In this document: positions 29,337 to 37,309 of the stretch, one piece after another
Layout: every line of letters begins with the position of its first letter
Position numbering within the stretch: position 1 is the stretch's first letter
Assembly (NCBI RefSeq): GCF_021341665.1
Contig: NZ_JAJTTH010000004.1
Span: 590,635-654,634, forward strand
Reading direction: 5' to 3'
Source of the DNA: Pseudomonas sp. Au-Pse12
GTDB taxonomy: Bacteria > Pseudomonadota > Gammaproteobacteria > Pseudomonadales > Pseudomonadaceae
DNA length: 64,000 bases
The notes under the pieces: generated by a model
The model's input: the letters and a program-made list of their open reading frames with translations, nothing else
The model's database searches: none
What the model was told of the DNA's origin: nothing
Made by a program: the position numbers and the translations under genes

Positions 29337-32300
29337 ATGGTTGATCGGCATGACTATGTAGCCCTGGAGTGGGTCAAGGGCGAAATTGCCGAGACCCTCA
29401 AGCAGGCACATCAGGCGTTGGAACATCTGGCGGACGATCCCCAGGCCCTGGAAGCCATGGACCAGTGCCTGGAAGGCATCCACCTGGTCCATGGCAGCCT
29501 GCAGATGGTGGAGTTCTACGGCGCCGCGCTGCTGGCCGAGGAAATGGAAAAACTCGCCCTGGCCCTGCGAGACGAACGTGTGCCCCAGCGTGACGAAGCC
29601 CTGCGCCTGCTGCGCCAGGCCATCGGCCAGTTGCCGCAGTACCTGGACCGGGTGCAGAGCGCGCGGCGCGACCTGCCACTGGTGGTGCTGCCGTTGCTCA
29701 ACGACCTGCGCAGCGCACGCGGCGAAAGCCTGCTCTCGGAAACCAGCCTGTTCAGCCCGCAACTGCCCAGCCTGCCGCCCTTGAGCGACAAGGCCCTGGC
29801 CGCCCTGGAGCCGCTGGAGCTGGCCAACCAGTTGCGCAAGCTGCGGCACATGTTGCAGACCGCCCTGGTGGACCTGCTGCGCGAGCAGGACGACGAACAG
29901 AGCCTGGGCTACATGGCCAAGGTCTTCGAGCGCCTGGAAGCCTTGTGCCAGGACGCGCCGCTGGCGCCCTTGTGGCATATCGCCTCGGCCTTGGTGGAAG
30001 GCATGCGCCACGGCGAAATCGCCAACAGCCCGGCAGTGCGCAGCCTGCTCAAGGATGCCGACCGGGAGCTCAAGCGCCTGCTGGAACAGGGGATGCCCGG
30101 GATCAACCAAGCGGCCCCCGACGAATTGCTCAAGAGCCTGTTGTTCTATATCGCCAAGGCGCGCCATCCCACGCCATTGATGCTGACCATGAAAGAACGT
30201 TACGGACTGGATGACGCCTTGCCCGACAGCGCGGTGGTGAATGAGGAACGGGCGCGCCTGGCCGGGCCCGACCGCGATGCCATGCGCTCGGTGTTGACCG
30301 CCGTGTGCGATGGCCTGGTGCGGGTCAAGGAGCGCCTCGACCTGTTCGTGCGCAGCGATCGCCAGCACGCTGCCGACTTGGAAGGCCTGCTCTCGCCCCT
30401 GCGGCAGATCGCCGACACCCTGGCGGTGCTGGGCTTCGGCCAGCCGCGCAAGGTGATCATCGACCAGCTGGCCGTGGTGCAGAGCCTGGCCCAGGGCCAG
30501 CGTGCGCCGGACGATGCGGTGCTGATGGATGTGGCCGGGGCCCTGCTGTATGTAGAGGCGACCCTGGCCGGGATGGCCGGCACCGTGGAGCCGGAGAGCC
30601 GCGAGGAAAGCCGCCTGCCCACCACCGACCTGACCCAGATCCACCAGTTGGTGATCCAGGAGGCGCGGGTCTGCCTGCAACAGGCCAAGGACCTGATCGC
30701 CGAGTGCATCGAGGCTGACTGGGACCTGGAGCACCTGCTGGCGCTGCCCGAGTTGCTGACCCAGGTGCGCGGTGCACTGGCGATGATTCCGCTGCCGCGC
30801 GCGGCGAGCCTGATGCAGGCTTGCCACCAGTTCATCGTCGAGCAACTGCTGGCGACTCGTGCCCGGCCCGATTGGCAGCAACTGGACCATCTGGCGGATG
30901 TGCTGACCAGCCTGGAGTACTACCTGGAACGCCTGAGCGAGGACCACGAGGCGCCGGGGGAGAAGATCCTCGATGTGGCCCAGCAGGGCCTGCTCGCCCT
31001 CGGCTATGTGCCGGTGGAGCAACTGCCGTTGCCGGACCAGCCCCTGAGCCCCGACGAAGCCCCGGGGCTGGAGGCCCCGCAAGAGCTGGGCGAGCCCAAG
31101 GTGGCGCAGTCGCTGGCGGATGTCCTGGCGGTGCCGGTCTCGGCCCTCAACCCGCCGGCGCTGATCACCCCGGGCAGCCTGCTGCCGCCGCCTCGGGATG
31201 AAGAGCCGGTGGATGACGAACTGCGAGAAGTCTTCCTCGAAGAAACCGAGGAAGTGCTGGAGATGCTCCGCGAATACCTGCCGCGCTGGACTGCGGACCC
31301 GCAGGGGAAATCCGCCCTGAGCGAGCTGCGCCGGGCCTTTCACACCCTCAAGGGCAGCGGGCGCATGGTGCGTGCGCTGGTGCTGGCCGAACTGGCCTGG
31401 GCCGTGGAAAACCTGCTCAACCGGGTACTGGAGCGCAGCGTGGCACCCGGTGTCGAGGTCCAGCAACTGGTGGCCGACACCCTGCAACTGCTGCCGGAGT
31501 TGATCGCCGAATTCGCCGGGCAGGCTCAGCGCCAGCGCGACGATGTCGACCGCCTGGCCGCCCGCGCCCATGCCCTGGCCAACGGCGCGCAAGGCCCGTT
31601 GCCGACGGCGGTTCAGGACGAGGCCCTGGACCCGCAGTTGCTGGAAATCTTCCGCACCGAGGCCCAGACCCACCTGGACAGCATCAACCGCTTTCTCGAT
31701 CAGGCCGCCGAGCAGGTACCGCTGCAGGTCAGCGACGAACTGCAACGGGCCCTGCACACCCTCAAGGGCAGCGCCTCGATGGCCGGGGTGTTGCCAATGG
31801 CCGAGCTGGCCGGCCCCTTCGACCAGTTGGCCCGGGAGTACCGGGCGCACCTGATCCCCCTGGACCTGGACGAAGTGGAGCTGCTGCTGGAGGCCGAAGG
31901 CCTGCTGCGCCGTGGGTTGCGGCAGCTGGACAGCGATCCGCTGGCGCCCATCGACGGGGCCCGGTCGCTGGTGGGGCGCGTCCTGGCGCTGCTCGGAGAA
32001 CGCCTGGAAACCCTGCTCAATGCCCCGGACACCGCGCTCCGGGCCAAGCGCGACCCGCAATTGATCAATGACTTCCTGGCCCAGGGCATGGACATCCTGC
32101 TGGACGCCGAAAGCCTGTTGCGCGGCTGGCAGCAGCATCCCGGCGAGCGCCAGGAACTCAGTGCCCTGCTGGATGAACTGACCACCCTGGGCGAGGGCGC
32201 GCACCTGGCCGACCTGCACCCGGTGGACGAGCTGTGCGAAGCCTTGCTCGATCTCTATGGGGCGGTGGAGGAGAGCAGCCTGGCGGTCAGCGAGCGCTTT

Positions 32301-35252
32301 TTCCATGAGGCCGAAAGCGCCCATGAAGCCTTGATCAACATGCTCGACGAACTGGCGGCGGGCCAGGAAGTCAGCCCGCGTCCGGAACGCCTGCAGGCCC
32401 TGCGCGAACTGCTGGATGAAGGCCTGGACCCGTCCGCGACCGGCTTGATCAAGAGCGATGGCAGCCGTGCGCTGAGCATCAGTGAGCTGGGCGCGGCCAC
32501 CGCCCGCCTGGAGCAGGCCACGGTTCCTGCGCAGGCGGACGACGAGATTGTCGAAATCTTCCTTGAAGAGGCCGTGGACATCCTCGACAGCGCCGACCAC
32601 GCCTTGCAGCGCTGGTTGGCCGATGCAGACAACGGTGCGCCGCTGTCGTCCCTGCAACGGGACATGCACACCCTCAAGGGCGGCGCGCGCATGGCCGAAG
32701 TGGCCCCGGTGGCGGAGCTGGCCCAGGAGCTGGAGTCGTTGTACGAGGGGCTGGTGGACCGCCGCTACAGCCACAGCCAGCACCTGGGCCTGCTGTTGCG
32801 CAGCAGCCACCAGCAGTTGGCGCTGCTGCTGGAGCAGTTGCAGGGGCAGCATCCGCTGGACGAATCCCGGGCGCAGATCGAGGCCGTGCGGGCTTACCGC
32901 CAGCAGGCCGCCAGCGCCACCGAGGTGGCGCCAAGCGCCGTCGAGGAAGACAGCGCGGCCCAGGACCCGGAGCTGCTGGAGATCTTCCTCGAAGAAGGTT
33001 TCGACATCATCGACAGTTCCGCCGCGGCCCTGGCCCGCTGGCAGGCCGACCCCCAGGCCCGCCAGGAGGTGGAAACCCTGTTGCGCGACCTGCACACCCT
33101 CAAGGGCGGTGCGCGGATGGTGGAGATCGCCCCCATCGGCGATCTGGCCCATGAGCTGGAATTTTTGTTCGAAGGCCTGTCCGCCGGTTTGCTGCAACCC
33201 AGCCCGGCGCTGTTCACCCTGCTGCAGAAGAGCCACGACCGCCTGGCGCAGATGCTCGATGCCGCCCGCGCCGGCCAGCCCATCGAACCGGCGCAGAAGC
33301 TCATCGAGGCGATCCACGACCTGAGCCACCCGCGAGTGGCGGCCAACGCCGCTGCGGAAACGCCGTTGCCCAGTGCCAAGCCCGAGCTGGCTGCGCCCAC
33401 GGCGGAAGCCGCAGTGGCGGGGGACATGGTCAAGGTCTCGGCGGAATTGCTCGACGACCTGGTCAACCTGGCTGGCGAAACCTCGATCTTTCGCGGCCGT
33501 ATCGAGCAGCAGGTCAACGATGCGCGCACGACCCTGGGCGAGATGGAAACCACCATCGAACGCATGCGCGACCAGTTGCGCCGCCTGGACACCGAGACCC
33601 AGGGGCGGATTCTCAGCCGCCAGCAGGTGGAGGCTGAGCGCCTGGGTTATGAAGAGTTCGACCCGTTGGAAATGGACCGCCACTCGCAACTGCAGCAACT
33701 GTCCCGGGCCCTGTTCGAGTCGGCCTCGGACCTGCTGGACCTCAAGGAAACCCTCGACCGGCGCAACCACGACGCCGAGAACCTGCTGCAGCAGCAGGGG
33801 CGGATCAACACCGAGTTGCAGGAAGGCCTGATGCGCACGCGCATGGTGCCGTTCGAGCGCATGGTGCCGAGGCTCAAGCGCATCGTCCGTCAGGTGGCCG
33901 AAGAGTTGGGCAAGGACGTGGAATTCGTGGTCGGCAACGCCGAAGGGGAAATGGACCGCAACGTGCTCGAACGCATGGTCGCCCCCCTGGAACACATGCT
34001 GCGCAACGCCGTCGACCATGGCCTGGAGGCGGCCGAGGCGCGGCGCGCGGCGGGCAAGCCGGAGCAGGGGCGGATCAGCCTCGACCTGTCCCGCGAGGGC
34101 GGCGATATCATTTTCGACATGCGCGACGATGGCGCCGGGGTGCCCCTGGAAGCGGTGCGCAACAAGGCCATCAAGCGCGGCCTGCTGGACCCCCAGGCGC
34201 AGCTCAGCGACCGCGAGGTGCTGCAATTCATCATGCAGCCGGGTTTTTCCACCGCCGAGAAAATCACCCAGATCTCCGGGCGCGGGGTGGGCATGGACGT
34301 GGTCCATGAAGAGGTGCGGCAGTTGGGCGGCAGCATGAGCATCGACTCGATTGCCGGCCAGGGCGTGCACTTTCGCATTCGCTTGCCGTTCACCGTCTCG
34401 GTCAACCGGGCGCTGATGGTGCAGTGCGCCGATGAGCAGTACGCGATTCCGCTGAACACCGTGGAAGGCATCGTCCGGGTCCTGCCCGGCGAGCTGGACG
34501 GCTATTACCAGCTCGACCCGCCGCGCTATCAATACGCCGGCCAAGTGTATGACCTGTGCTACCTGGGGGAGCTGCTGCACACCGTGCCGCGGCCGAAACT
34601 GCTGGGCCAGGTGCTGCCGTTGCCGGTGCTGCTGGTGCACTGCAACGAGCAGCGCATTGCCGTGCAGGTGGATGCCACGGCCGGCACCCGGGAGATCGTG
34701 GTCAAGAGCCTGGGGCCACAGTTTGCCGCGGTTCAGGGGCTGTCCGGGGCGACCATCCTCGGTGACGGCCGGGTGGTGCTGATTCTCGATTTGCTGGCGC
34801 CTATCCGCGCCTTGCAGGCCCAGGCGCCGCAGCCGCGCCTGGCGGGCGACGAGCCGGCCGGCGAAGTGGCGCCGGCCCGACCGATGCTGGTGCTGGTGGT
34901 GGACGACTCGGTCACGGTGCGCAAGGTCACCAGCCGTCTGCTGGAGCGCCACGGCATGAACGTGCTCACCGCCAAGGACGGGGTCGACGCCATGGCGCTG
35001 CTGGCCGAGCACACCCCGGACCTGATGCTGCTGGATATCGAGATGCCGCGCATGGACGGCTTCGAGGTGGCGATCCAGGTACGCAACGACCCGCGCCTGC
35101 AGCACCTGCCGATCATCATGATCACCTCCCGCACCGGGCAGAAACACCGCGACCGGGCCATGGCCATCGGCGTCAACGACTACCTCGGCAAGCCCTATCA
35201 AGAGTCGGTGCTGCTGGAAAGCATCGCCCTGTGGAGCAAGACCCATGCTTGA
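29337..35252 (+). CDS. chpA: Hybrid chemosensory histidine kinase ChpA
   Basis: A 1971-residue CheA-type hybrid kinase. Four Hpt domains with an intact phospho-histidine are seen as HTLKG at about residues 669, 807, 1111 and 1253; the N-terminal 600 residues look like degenerate Hpt-like modules. Then come the dimerisation and ATPase domains (NAVDHGLEAAEARRA near 1556, GRGVGMDVV), a CheW-like domain, and a C-terminal receiver (LMLLDIEMPRMDG near 1900, CheY-like). It is shorter than P. aeruginosa ChpA (about 2470 residues). The start is probably ATG 29337 (MVDRHDYVALEW); ATG 29331 is an alternative. It overlaps chpC by eight bases. Confidence 0.95.
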   Translation: MVDRHDYVALEWVKGEIAETLKQAHQALEHLADDPQALEAMDQCLEGIHLVHGSLQMVEFYGAALLAEEMEKLALALRDERVPQRDEALRLLRQAIGQLPQYLDRVQSARRDLPLVVLPLLNDLRSARGESLLSETSLFSPQLPSLPPLSDKALAALEPLELANQLRKLRHMLQTALVDLLREQDDEQSLGYMAKVFERLEALCQDAPLAPLWHIASALVEGMRHGEIANSPAVRSLLKDADRELKRLLEQGMPGINQAAPDELLKSLLFYIAKARHPTPLMLTMKERYGLDDALPDSAVVNEERARLAGPDRDAMRSVLTAVCDGLVRVKERLDLFVRSDRQHAADLEGLLSPLRQIADTLAVLGFGQPRKVIIDQLAVVQSLAQGQRAPDDAVLMDVAGALLYVEATLAGMAGTVEPESREESRLPTTDLTQIHQLVIQEARVCLQQAKDLIAECIEADWDLEHLLALPELLTQVRGALAMIPLPRAASLMQACHQFIVEQLLATRARPDWQQLDHLADVLTSLEYYLERLSEDHEAPGEKILDVAQQGLLALGYVPVEQLPLPDQPLSPDEAPGLEAPQELGEPKVAQSLADVLAVPVSALNPPALITPGSLLPPPRDEEPVDDELREVFLEETEEVLEMLREYLPRWTADPQGKSALSELRRAFHTLKGSGRMVRALVLAELAWAVENLLNRVLERSVAPGVEVQQLVADTLQLLPELIAEFAGQAQRQRDDVDRLAARAHALANGAQGPLPTAVQDEALDPQLLEIFRTEAQTHLDSINRFLDQAAEQVPLQVSDELQRALHTLKGSASMAGVLPMAELAGPFDQLAREYRAHLIPLDLDEVELLLEAEGLLRRGLRQLDSDPLAPIDGARSLVGRVLALLGERLETLLNAPDTALRAKRDPQLINDFLAQGMDILLDAESLLRGWQQHPGERQELSALLDELTTLGEGAHLADLHPVDELCEALLDLYGAVEESSLAVSERFFHEAESAHEALINMLDELAAGQEVSPRPERLQALRELLDEGLDPSATGLIKSDGSRALSISELGAATARLEQATVPAQADDEIVEIFLEEAVDILDSADHALQRWLADADNGAPLSSLQRDMHTLKGGARMAEVAPVAELAQELESLYEGLVDRRYSHSQHLGLLLRSSHQQLALLLEQLQGQHPLDESRAQIEAVRAYRQQAASATEVAPSAVEEDSAAQDPELLEIFLEEGFDIIDSSAAALARWQADPQARQEVETLLRDLHTLKGGARMVEIAPIGDLAHELEFLFEGLSAGLLQPSPALFTLLQKSHDRLAQMLDAARAGQPIEPAQKLIEAIHDLSHPRVAANAAAETPLPSAKPELAAPTAEAAVAGDMVKVSAELLDDLVNLAGETSIFRGRIEQQVNDARTTLGEMETTIERMRDQLRRLDTETQGRILSRQQVEAERLGYEEFDPLEMDRHSQLQQLSRALFESASDLLDLKETLDRRNHDAENLLQQQGRINTELQEGLMRTRMVPFERMVPRLKRIVRQVAEELGKDVEFVVGNAEGEMDRNVLERMVAPLEHMLRNAVDHGLEAAEARRAAGKPEQGRISLDLSREGGDIIFDMRDDGAGVPLEAVRNKAIKRGLLDPQAQLSDREVLQFIMQPGFSTAEKITQISGRGVGMDVVHEEVRQLGGSMSIDSIAGQGVHFRIRLPFTVSVNRALMVQCADEQYAIPLNTVEGIVRVLPGELDGYYQLDPPRYQYAGQVYDLCYLGELLHTVPRPKLLGQVLPLPVLLVHCNEQRIAVQVDATAGTREIVVKSLGPQFAAVQGLSGATILGDGRVVLILDLLAPIRALQAQAPQPRLAGDEPAGEVAPARPMLVLVVDDSVTVRKVTSRLLERHGMNVLTAKDGVDAMALLAEHTPDLMLLDIEMPRMDGFEVAIQVRNDPRLQHLPIIMITSRTGQKHRDRAMAIGVNDYLGKPYQESVLLESIALWSKTHA

Positions 35253-35694
35253 TCACCGCGCGAGCACCCTGACCGGGCTGCTGCTGCCCCTGGCCGACCG
35301 TACCCTGATCCTGCCCAACGTGGCCGTGGCCGAGTTGATCGACTATCAGCAGGGGGCCTTCGACCTGGATTCGCCGCCCTGGTACCTGGGCCGGGTGCTG
35401 TGGCGCGAGCGGTGGATTGCGTTGATCAGTTTCGAGTCGGCCTGCGGCGCCAAGACGGTGATTGGCGAGCGCGCGCGGATCGTCGTGCTCAATGCCCTGG
35501 GCGGGCGCCCGGAGCTGAAGTTCATGGCCTTGCTGGTGCAGGGCATTCCCCGTTCCTGCAAGCTCGACAGCCAGTTGAGCTATGTCGATGTGCCCCTGGC
35601 AGCGCTGGAGAAGGCCGCGGTGCAAGTAGCCGAGCAGGTGGTCAAGGTGCCGGACCTGCTGGCCCTGGAGGAGTTGCTGGTGGGGAGCCTTTAA
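35245..35694 (+). CDS. chpC: CheW-like protein ChpC
   Basis: A 149-residue single CheW-type domain protein (LLLPLADRTLILPNVAVAEL at the N-terminus, WRERWIALISFESACG in the middle). In P. aeruginosa ChpC is the second coupling protein of the Chp system. It overlaps the chpA 3' end by eight bases. In the P. aeruginosa order chpB (CheB-type methylesterase) lies between chpA and chpC; it is missing here. Confidence 0.9.
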   Translation: MLDHRASTLTGLLLPLADRTLILPNVAVAELIDYQQGAFDLDSPPWYLGRVLWRERWIALISFESACGAKTVIGERARIVVLNALGGRPELKFMALLVQGIPRSCKLDSQLSYVDVPLAALEKAAVQVAEQVVKVPDLLALEELLVGSL

Positions 35695-35706
35695 GGCGTC
35701 TTCGCC

Positions 35707-36267
35707 TCAGGCAGCACGCAACCTGTCCCGCACTTCCATCAACGCATACCCCAGCAGGTTCAGGCCGCGCCACTGCTCTGGCCGGCTGGCCTTGGCATCG
35801 TCCGCTGCGAGGCCAATGCCCCAGATCCGATCCACCGGGCTGGCTTCCACCAGCACTTGGTCCCGCGTGGACAGCAGGTATTCACCCAGGGCTTGATGCT
35901 GGCTGAACTTGGCCAGGTTGCCGCGCACCACGATGTCGAAGCGCGCGGCCTGCCATTGCGTGTCATCGAAGCGGCGCACTTCGCGACCCAACTGTTTGAC
36001 GTCCGCCGGGGTGGTCGCCTTGAGGATGCGCCCGTGGGTTTCCTGGTCGTCGAACAGCAGGGCCTTGCCGGCCATCATGAAGTGCTCGGCGCTGGGGTAG
36101 TGAATGCCCTCGAGCTCGAAACCGGTGGCGAACCACTGGCTGAAGCAACTCGGGGAGATGCGCCCGTCGCGGGTCGGCTGGTGCCCCCAGAACATCAGGT
36201 AGTCGGGTTTGAGGCCCTGCTTGATCTGCTCCAGCAGTGCCTGGTTCGAGCGAATCGGTGTGTCCAT
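35707..36267 (-). CDS. NADAR family protein (YbiA-type)
   Basis: About 186 residues of the COG3236/NADAR fold. Visible family features are FSQWFATGFELEGIHYPSAEHFMMAGKALLF with the Ser-x-E-H core, RFDIVVRGNLAKFSQH, and the C-terminal LVEASPVDRIWGIGL with the catalytic-site tryptophan region. YbiA-type proteins cleave N-glycosidic bonds in riboflavin-pathway intermediates, and some NADAR proteins remove ADP-ribose from nucleobases. Starts at 36267, 36279 or 36282 are possible; 36267 has GAGAG at useful spacing. Its promoter shares a 440-base region with hcp. Confidence 0.88.
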   Translation of the reverse strand: MDTPIRSNQALLEQIKQGLKPDYLMFWGHQPTRDGRISPSCFSQWFATGFELEGIHYPSAEHFMMAGKALLFDDQETHGRILKATTPADVKQLGREVRRFDDTQWQAARFDIVVRGNLAKFSQHQALGEYLLSTRDQVLVEASPVDRIWGIGLAADDAKASRPEQWRGLNLLGYALMEVRDRLRAA

Positions 36268-36418
36268 GCTGACTCTCATCATTGTCTGTCCAGGCCATTC
36301 TTTGGCCGGTCCGGCGCGCATTGTGTACCGCCGCCCGGCAGGACGCCAATCCGCGTGACGTGCTGTTGTGAAAGACCGGGCAGGGGCCAGGAGCCGGACG
36401 CCGAAGAGCAGGCGAAGT

Positions 36419-36434
36419 GCGCAACATGTTGCGC
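36419..36434. promoter_or_regulatory. Perfect palindrome GCGCAACATGTTGCGC
   Basis: A 16-bp perfect palindrome about 230 bases upstream of the predicted hcp transcription start. A 14-of-16 copy lies at 36524-36539 and a variant with the same arms at 36502-36517. It looks like an operator; the regulator is unknown. Confidence 0.5.
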
Positions 36435-36441
36435 TCACATC

Positions 36442-36462
36442 TGTGGATAACCCTGTGCATAA
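36442..36462 (-). promoter_or_regulatory. Two tandem DnaA-box-like sequences
   Basis: TGTGGATAA at 36442-36450 is the exact complement of the consensus box TTATCCACA, and TGTGCATAA at 36454-36462 is the complement of TTATGCACA. Both point the same way, 12 bases apart. They might bind DnaA, but two boxes alone do not make an origin. Confidence 0.45.
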
Positions 36463-36501
36463 GCCTCTCTGAGGCTAGCCTGGCAAGGCCTGCAATCGGC
36501 T

Positions 36502-36539
36502 GCGCAAGATCTTGCGCGGCACTGCGCAACATGTTGCCC
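36502..36539. promoter_or_regulatory. Two further GCGCAA-N4-TTGCGC-type palindromes
   Basis: GCGCAAGATCTTGCGC at 36502-36517 is a perfect 16-bp palindrome, and GCGCAACATGTTGCCC at 36524-36539 is near-perfect. Their centres are 22 bases apart, about two helical turns, so two bound dimers would lie on the same DNA face. Confidence 0.5.
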
Positions 36540-36541
36540 AC

Positions 36542-36581
36542 TTTCCAGGGTATTCGCGCGGAAAATCCTCTGGAAATACCC
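36542..36581. promoter_or_regulatory. Nested inverted repeats, possible activator site of hcp
   Basis: TTTCCA (36542-36547) pairs with TGGAAA (36571-36576), and GGGTATT (36548-36554) pairs with AATACCC (36575-36581). The centre lies near -88 from the start expected from the sigma-54-like promoter, a usual place for an enhancer-binding protein. Confidence 0.4.
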
Positions 36582-36625
36582 AGAAAAACACCTAACCAAT
36601 TGATTCACAAGCACTAATCCATGGC

Positions 36626-36641
36626 TGGCACAGACCTTGTA
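36626..36641 (+). promoter_or_regulatory. Sigma-54-like promoter of hcp
   Basis: TGGCACAGACCTTGTA fits the sigma-54 pattern TGGCACRNNNNTTGCW with a single departure, T in place of C in the -12 GC element. The GG element and the spacing are exact. It would start transcription near 36652, giving a leader of about 55 bases before the hcp ATG. RpoN control of hcp/vgrG loci is known in several Proteobacteria. Confidence 0.5.
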
Positions 36642-36707
36642 CTCACTCCTGTACCCACTGGCGATTTCGCCGGGGGCATTTTTCAGTGACTCGCAAGGAG
36701 AGCATTC

Positions 36708-37226
36708 ATGGCAACGCCAGCGTATATGTCCGTCACCGGCACCAAACAGGGGCTGATCACCGCCGGGGCCTTTACCGCCGACTCCGTCGGCAACACCTAT
36801 CAGGAAGGTCACGAAGACCAGGTCATGGTCCAGGGCTTCCAGCACGAAGTGATCATTCCTCGCGACCCGCAGTCCGGCCAGCCCACCGGCCAGCGCGTGC
36901 ACAAACCGGTGATCATCACCAAGGTCTTCGACAAGGCTTCGCCGCTGCTGCTGGCGGCCCTGACCTCCGGCGAGCGCCTGACCGAAATCGTCATCCAGTG
37001 GTATCGCACCTCCGCCGCCGGCACCCAGGAGCACTACTACACCACCACCCTTGAGGACGCGATCATCGTCGACATCAAGGACTACATGCACAACTGCCAG
37101 GACCCGGGCAATTCCCACTTCACCCACCTGGAAGACGTGCACTTCACCTACCGCAAGATCACCTGGACCCACGAAGTCTCCGGCACTTCCGGCTCCGACG
37201 ACTGGCGTACTCCGGTCGCCGGCTAA
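36708..37226 (+). CDS. hcp: Type VI secretion tube protein Hcp
   Basis: A 172-residue Hcp1-family protein, the hexameric ring subunit that stacks into the T6SS inner tube and is secreted. It begins MATPAYMSVTGTKQGLITAG and closely resembles, from memory, the P. aeruginosa HcpA/B/C orphan group encoded next to vgrG genes. AAGGAG precedes the ATG by eight bases. No tss structural genes are in the window, so the apparatus must be encoded elsewhere. An 83-base gap with a terminator-like hairpin separates it from vgrG. Confidence 0.96.
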   Translation: MATPAYMSVTGTKQGLITAGAFTADSVGNTYQEGHEDQVMVQGFQHEVIIPRDPQSGQPTGQRVHKPVIITKVFDKASPLLLAALTSGERLTEIVIQWYRTSAAGTQEHYYTTTLEDAIIVDIKDYMHNCQDPGNSHFTHLEDVHFTYRKITWTHEVSGTSGSDDWRTPVAG

Positions 37227-37252
37227 GGAAGGCCGCTCGACCGCTACACCGC

Positions 37253-37284
37253 CCTGGCCAGCTCTGCTGGCCGGGGCCTTTTTC
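37253..37284 (+). terminator. Hairpin with T run between hcp and vgrG
   Basis: CTGGCCAGC-TCT-GCTGGCCGG-type stem followed by GGCCTTTTTC. It can act as a partial terminator that lets hcp be made in excess over vgrG, as the tube needs many Hcp per VgrG trimer. Confidence 0.65.
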
Positions 37285-37309
37285 AGCCTCCCGCCTCGAG
37301 GAACAGGGA

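Larger units (their letters stand above)
36268..36707. other. Regulatory intergenic region between NADAR gene and hcp
   Basis: 440 bases with no supported gene. It holds three palindromes, two DnaA-box-like sequences, a pair of nested inverted repeats and a sigma-54-like promoter, all listed separately. The density of sites is unusual for this window. Confidence 0.8.

Noticed and set aside
28425..35246. A 2273-codon open frame on the minus strand opposite pilJ and chpA
   Set aside because: It lies fully antisense to pilJ/chpA, has low-complexity His/Gln/Arg/Gly-rich composition and no domain; it results from the high GC at third positions of the real gene.
36442..36462. Possible replication origin
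   Set aside because: Only two DnaA-box-like sequences, no AT-rich unwinding region and no dnaA, parA or repA gene nearby; kept as a regulatory observation only.
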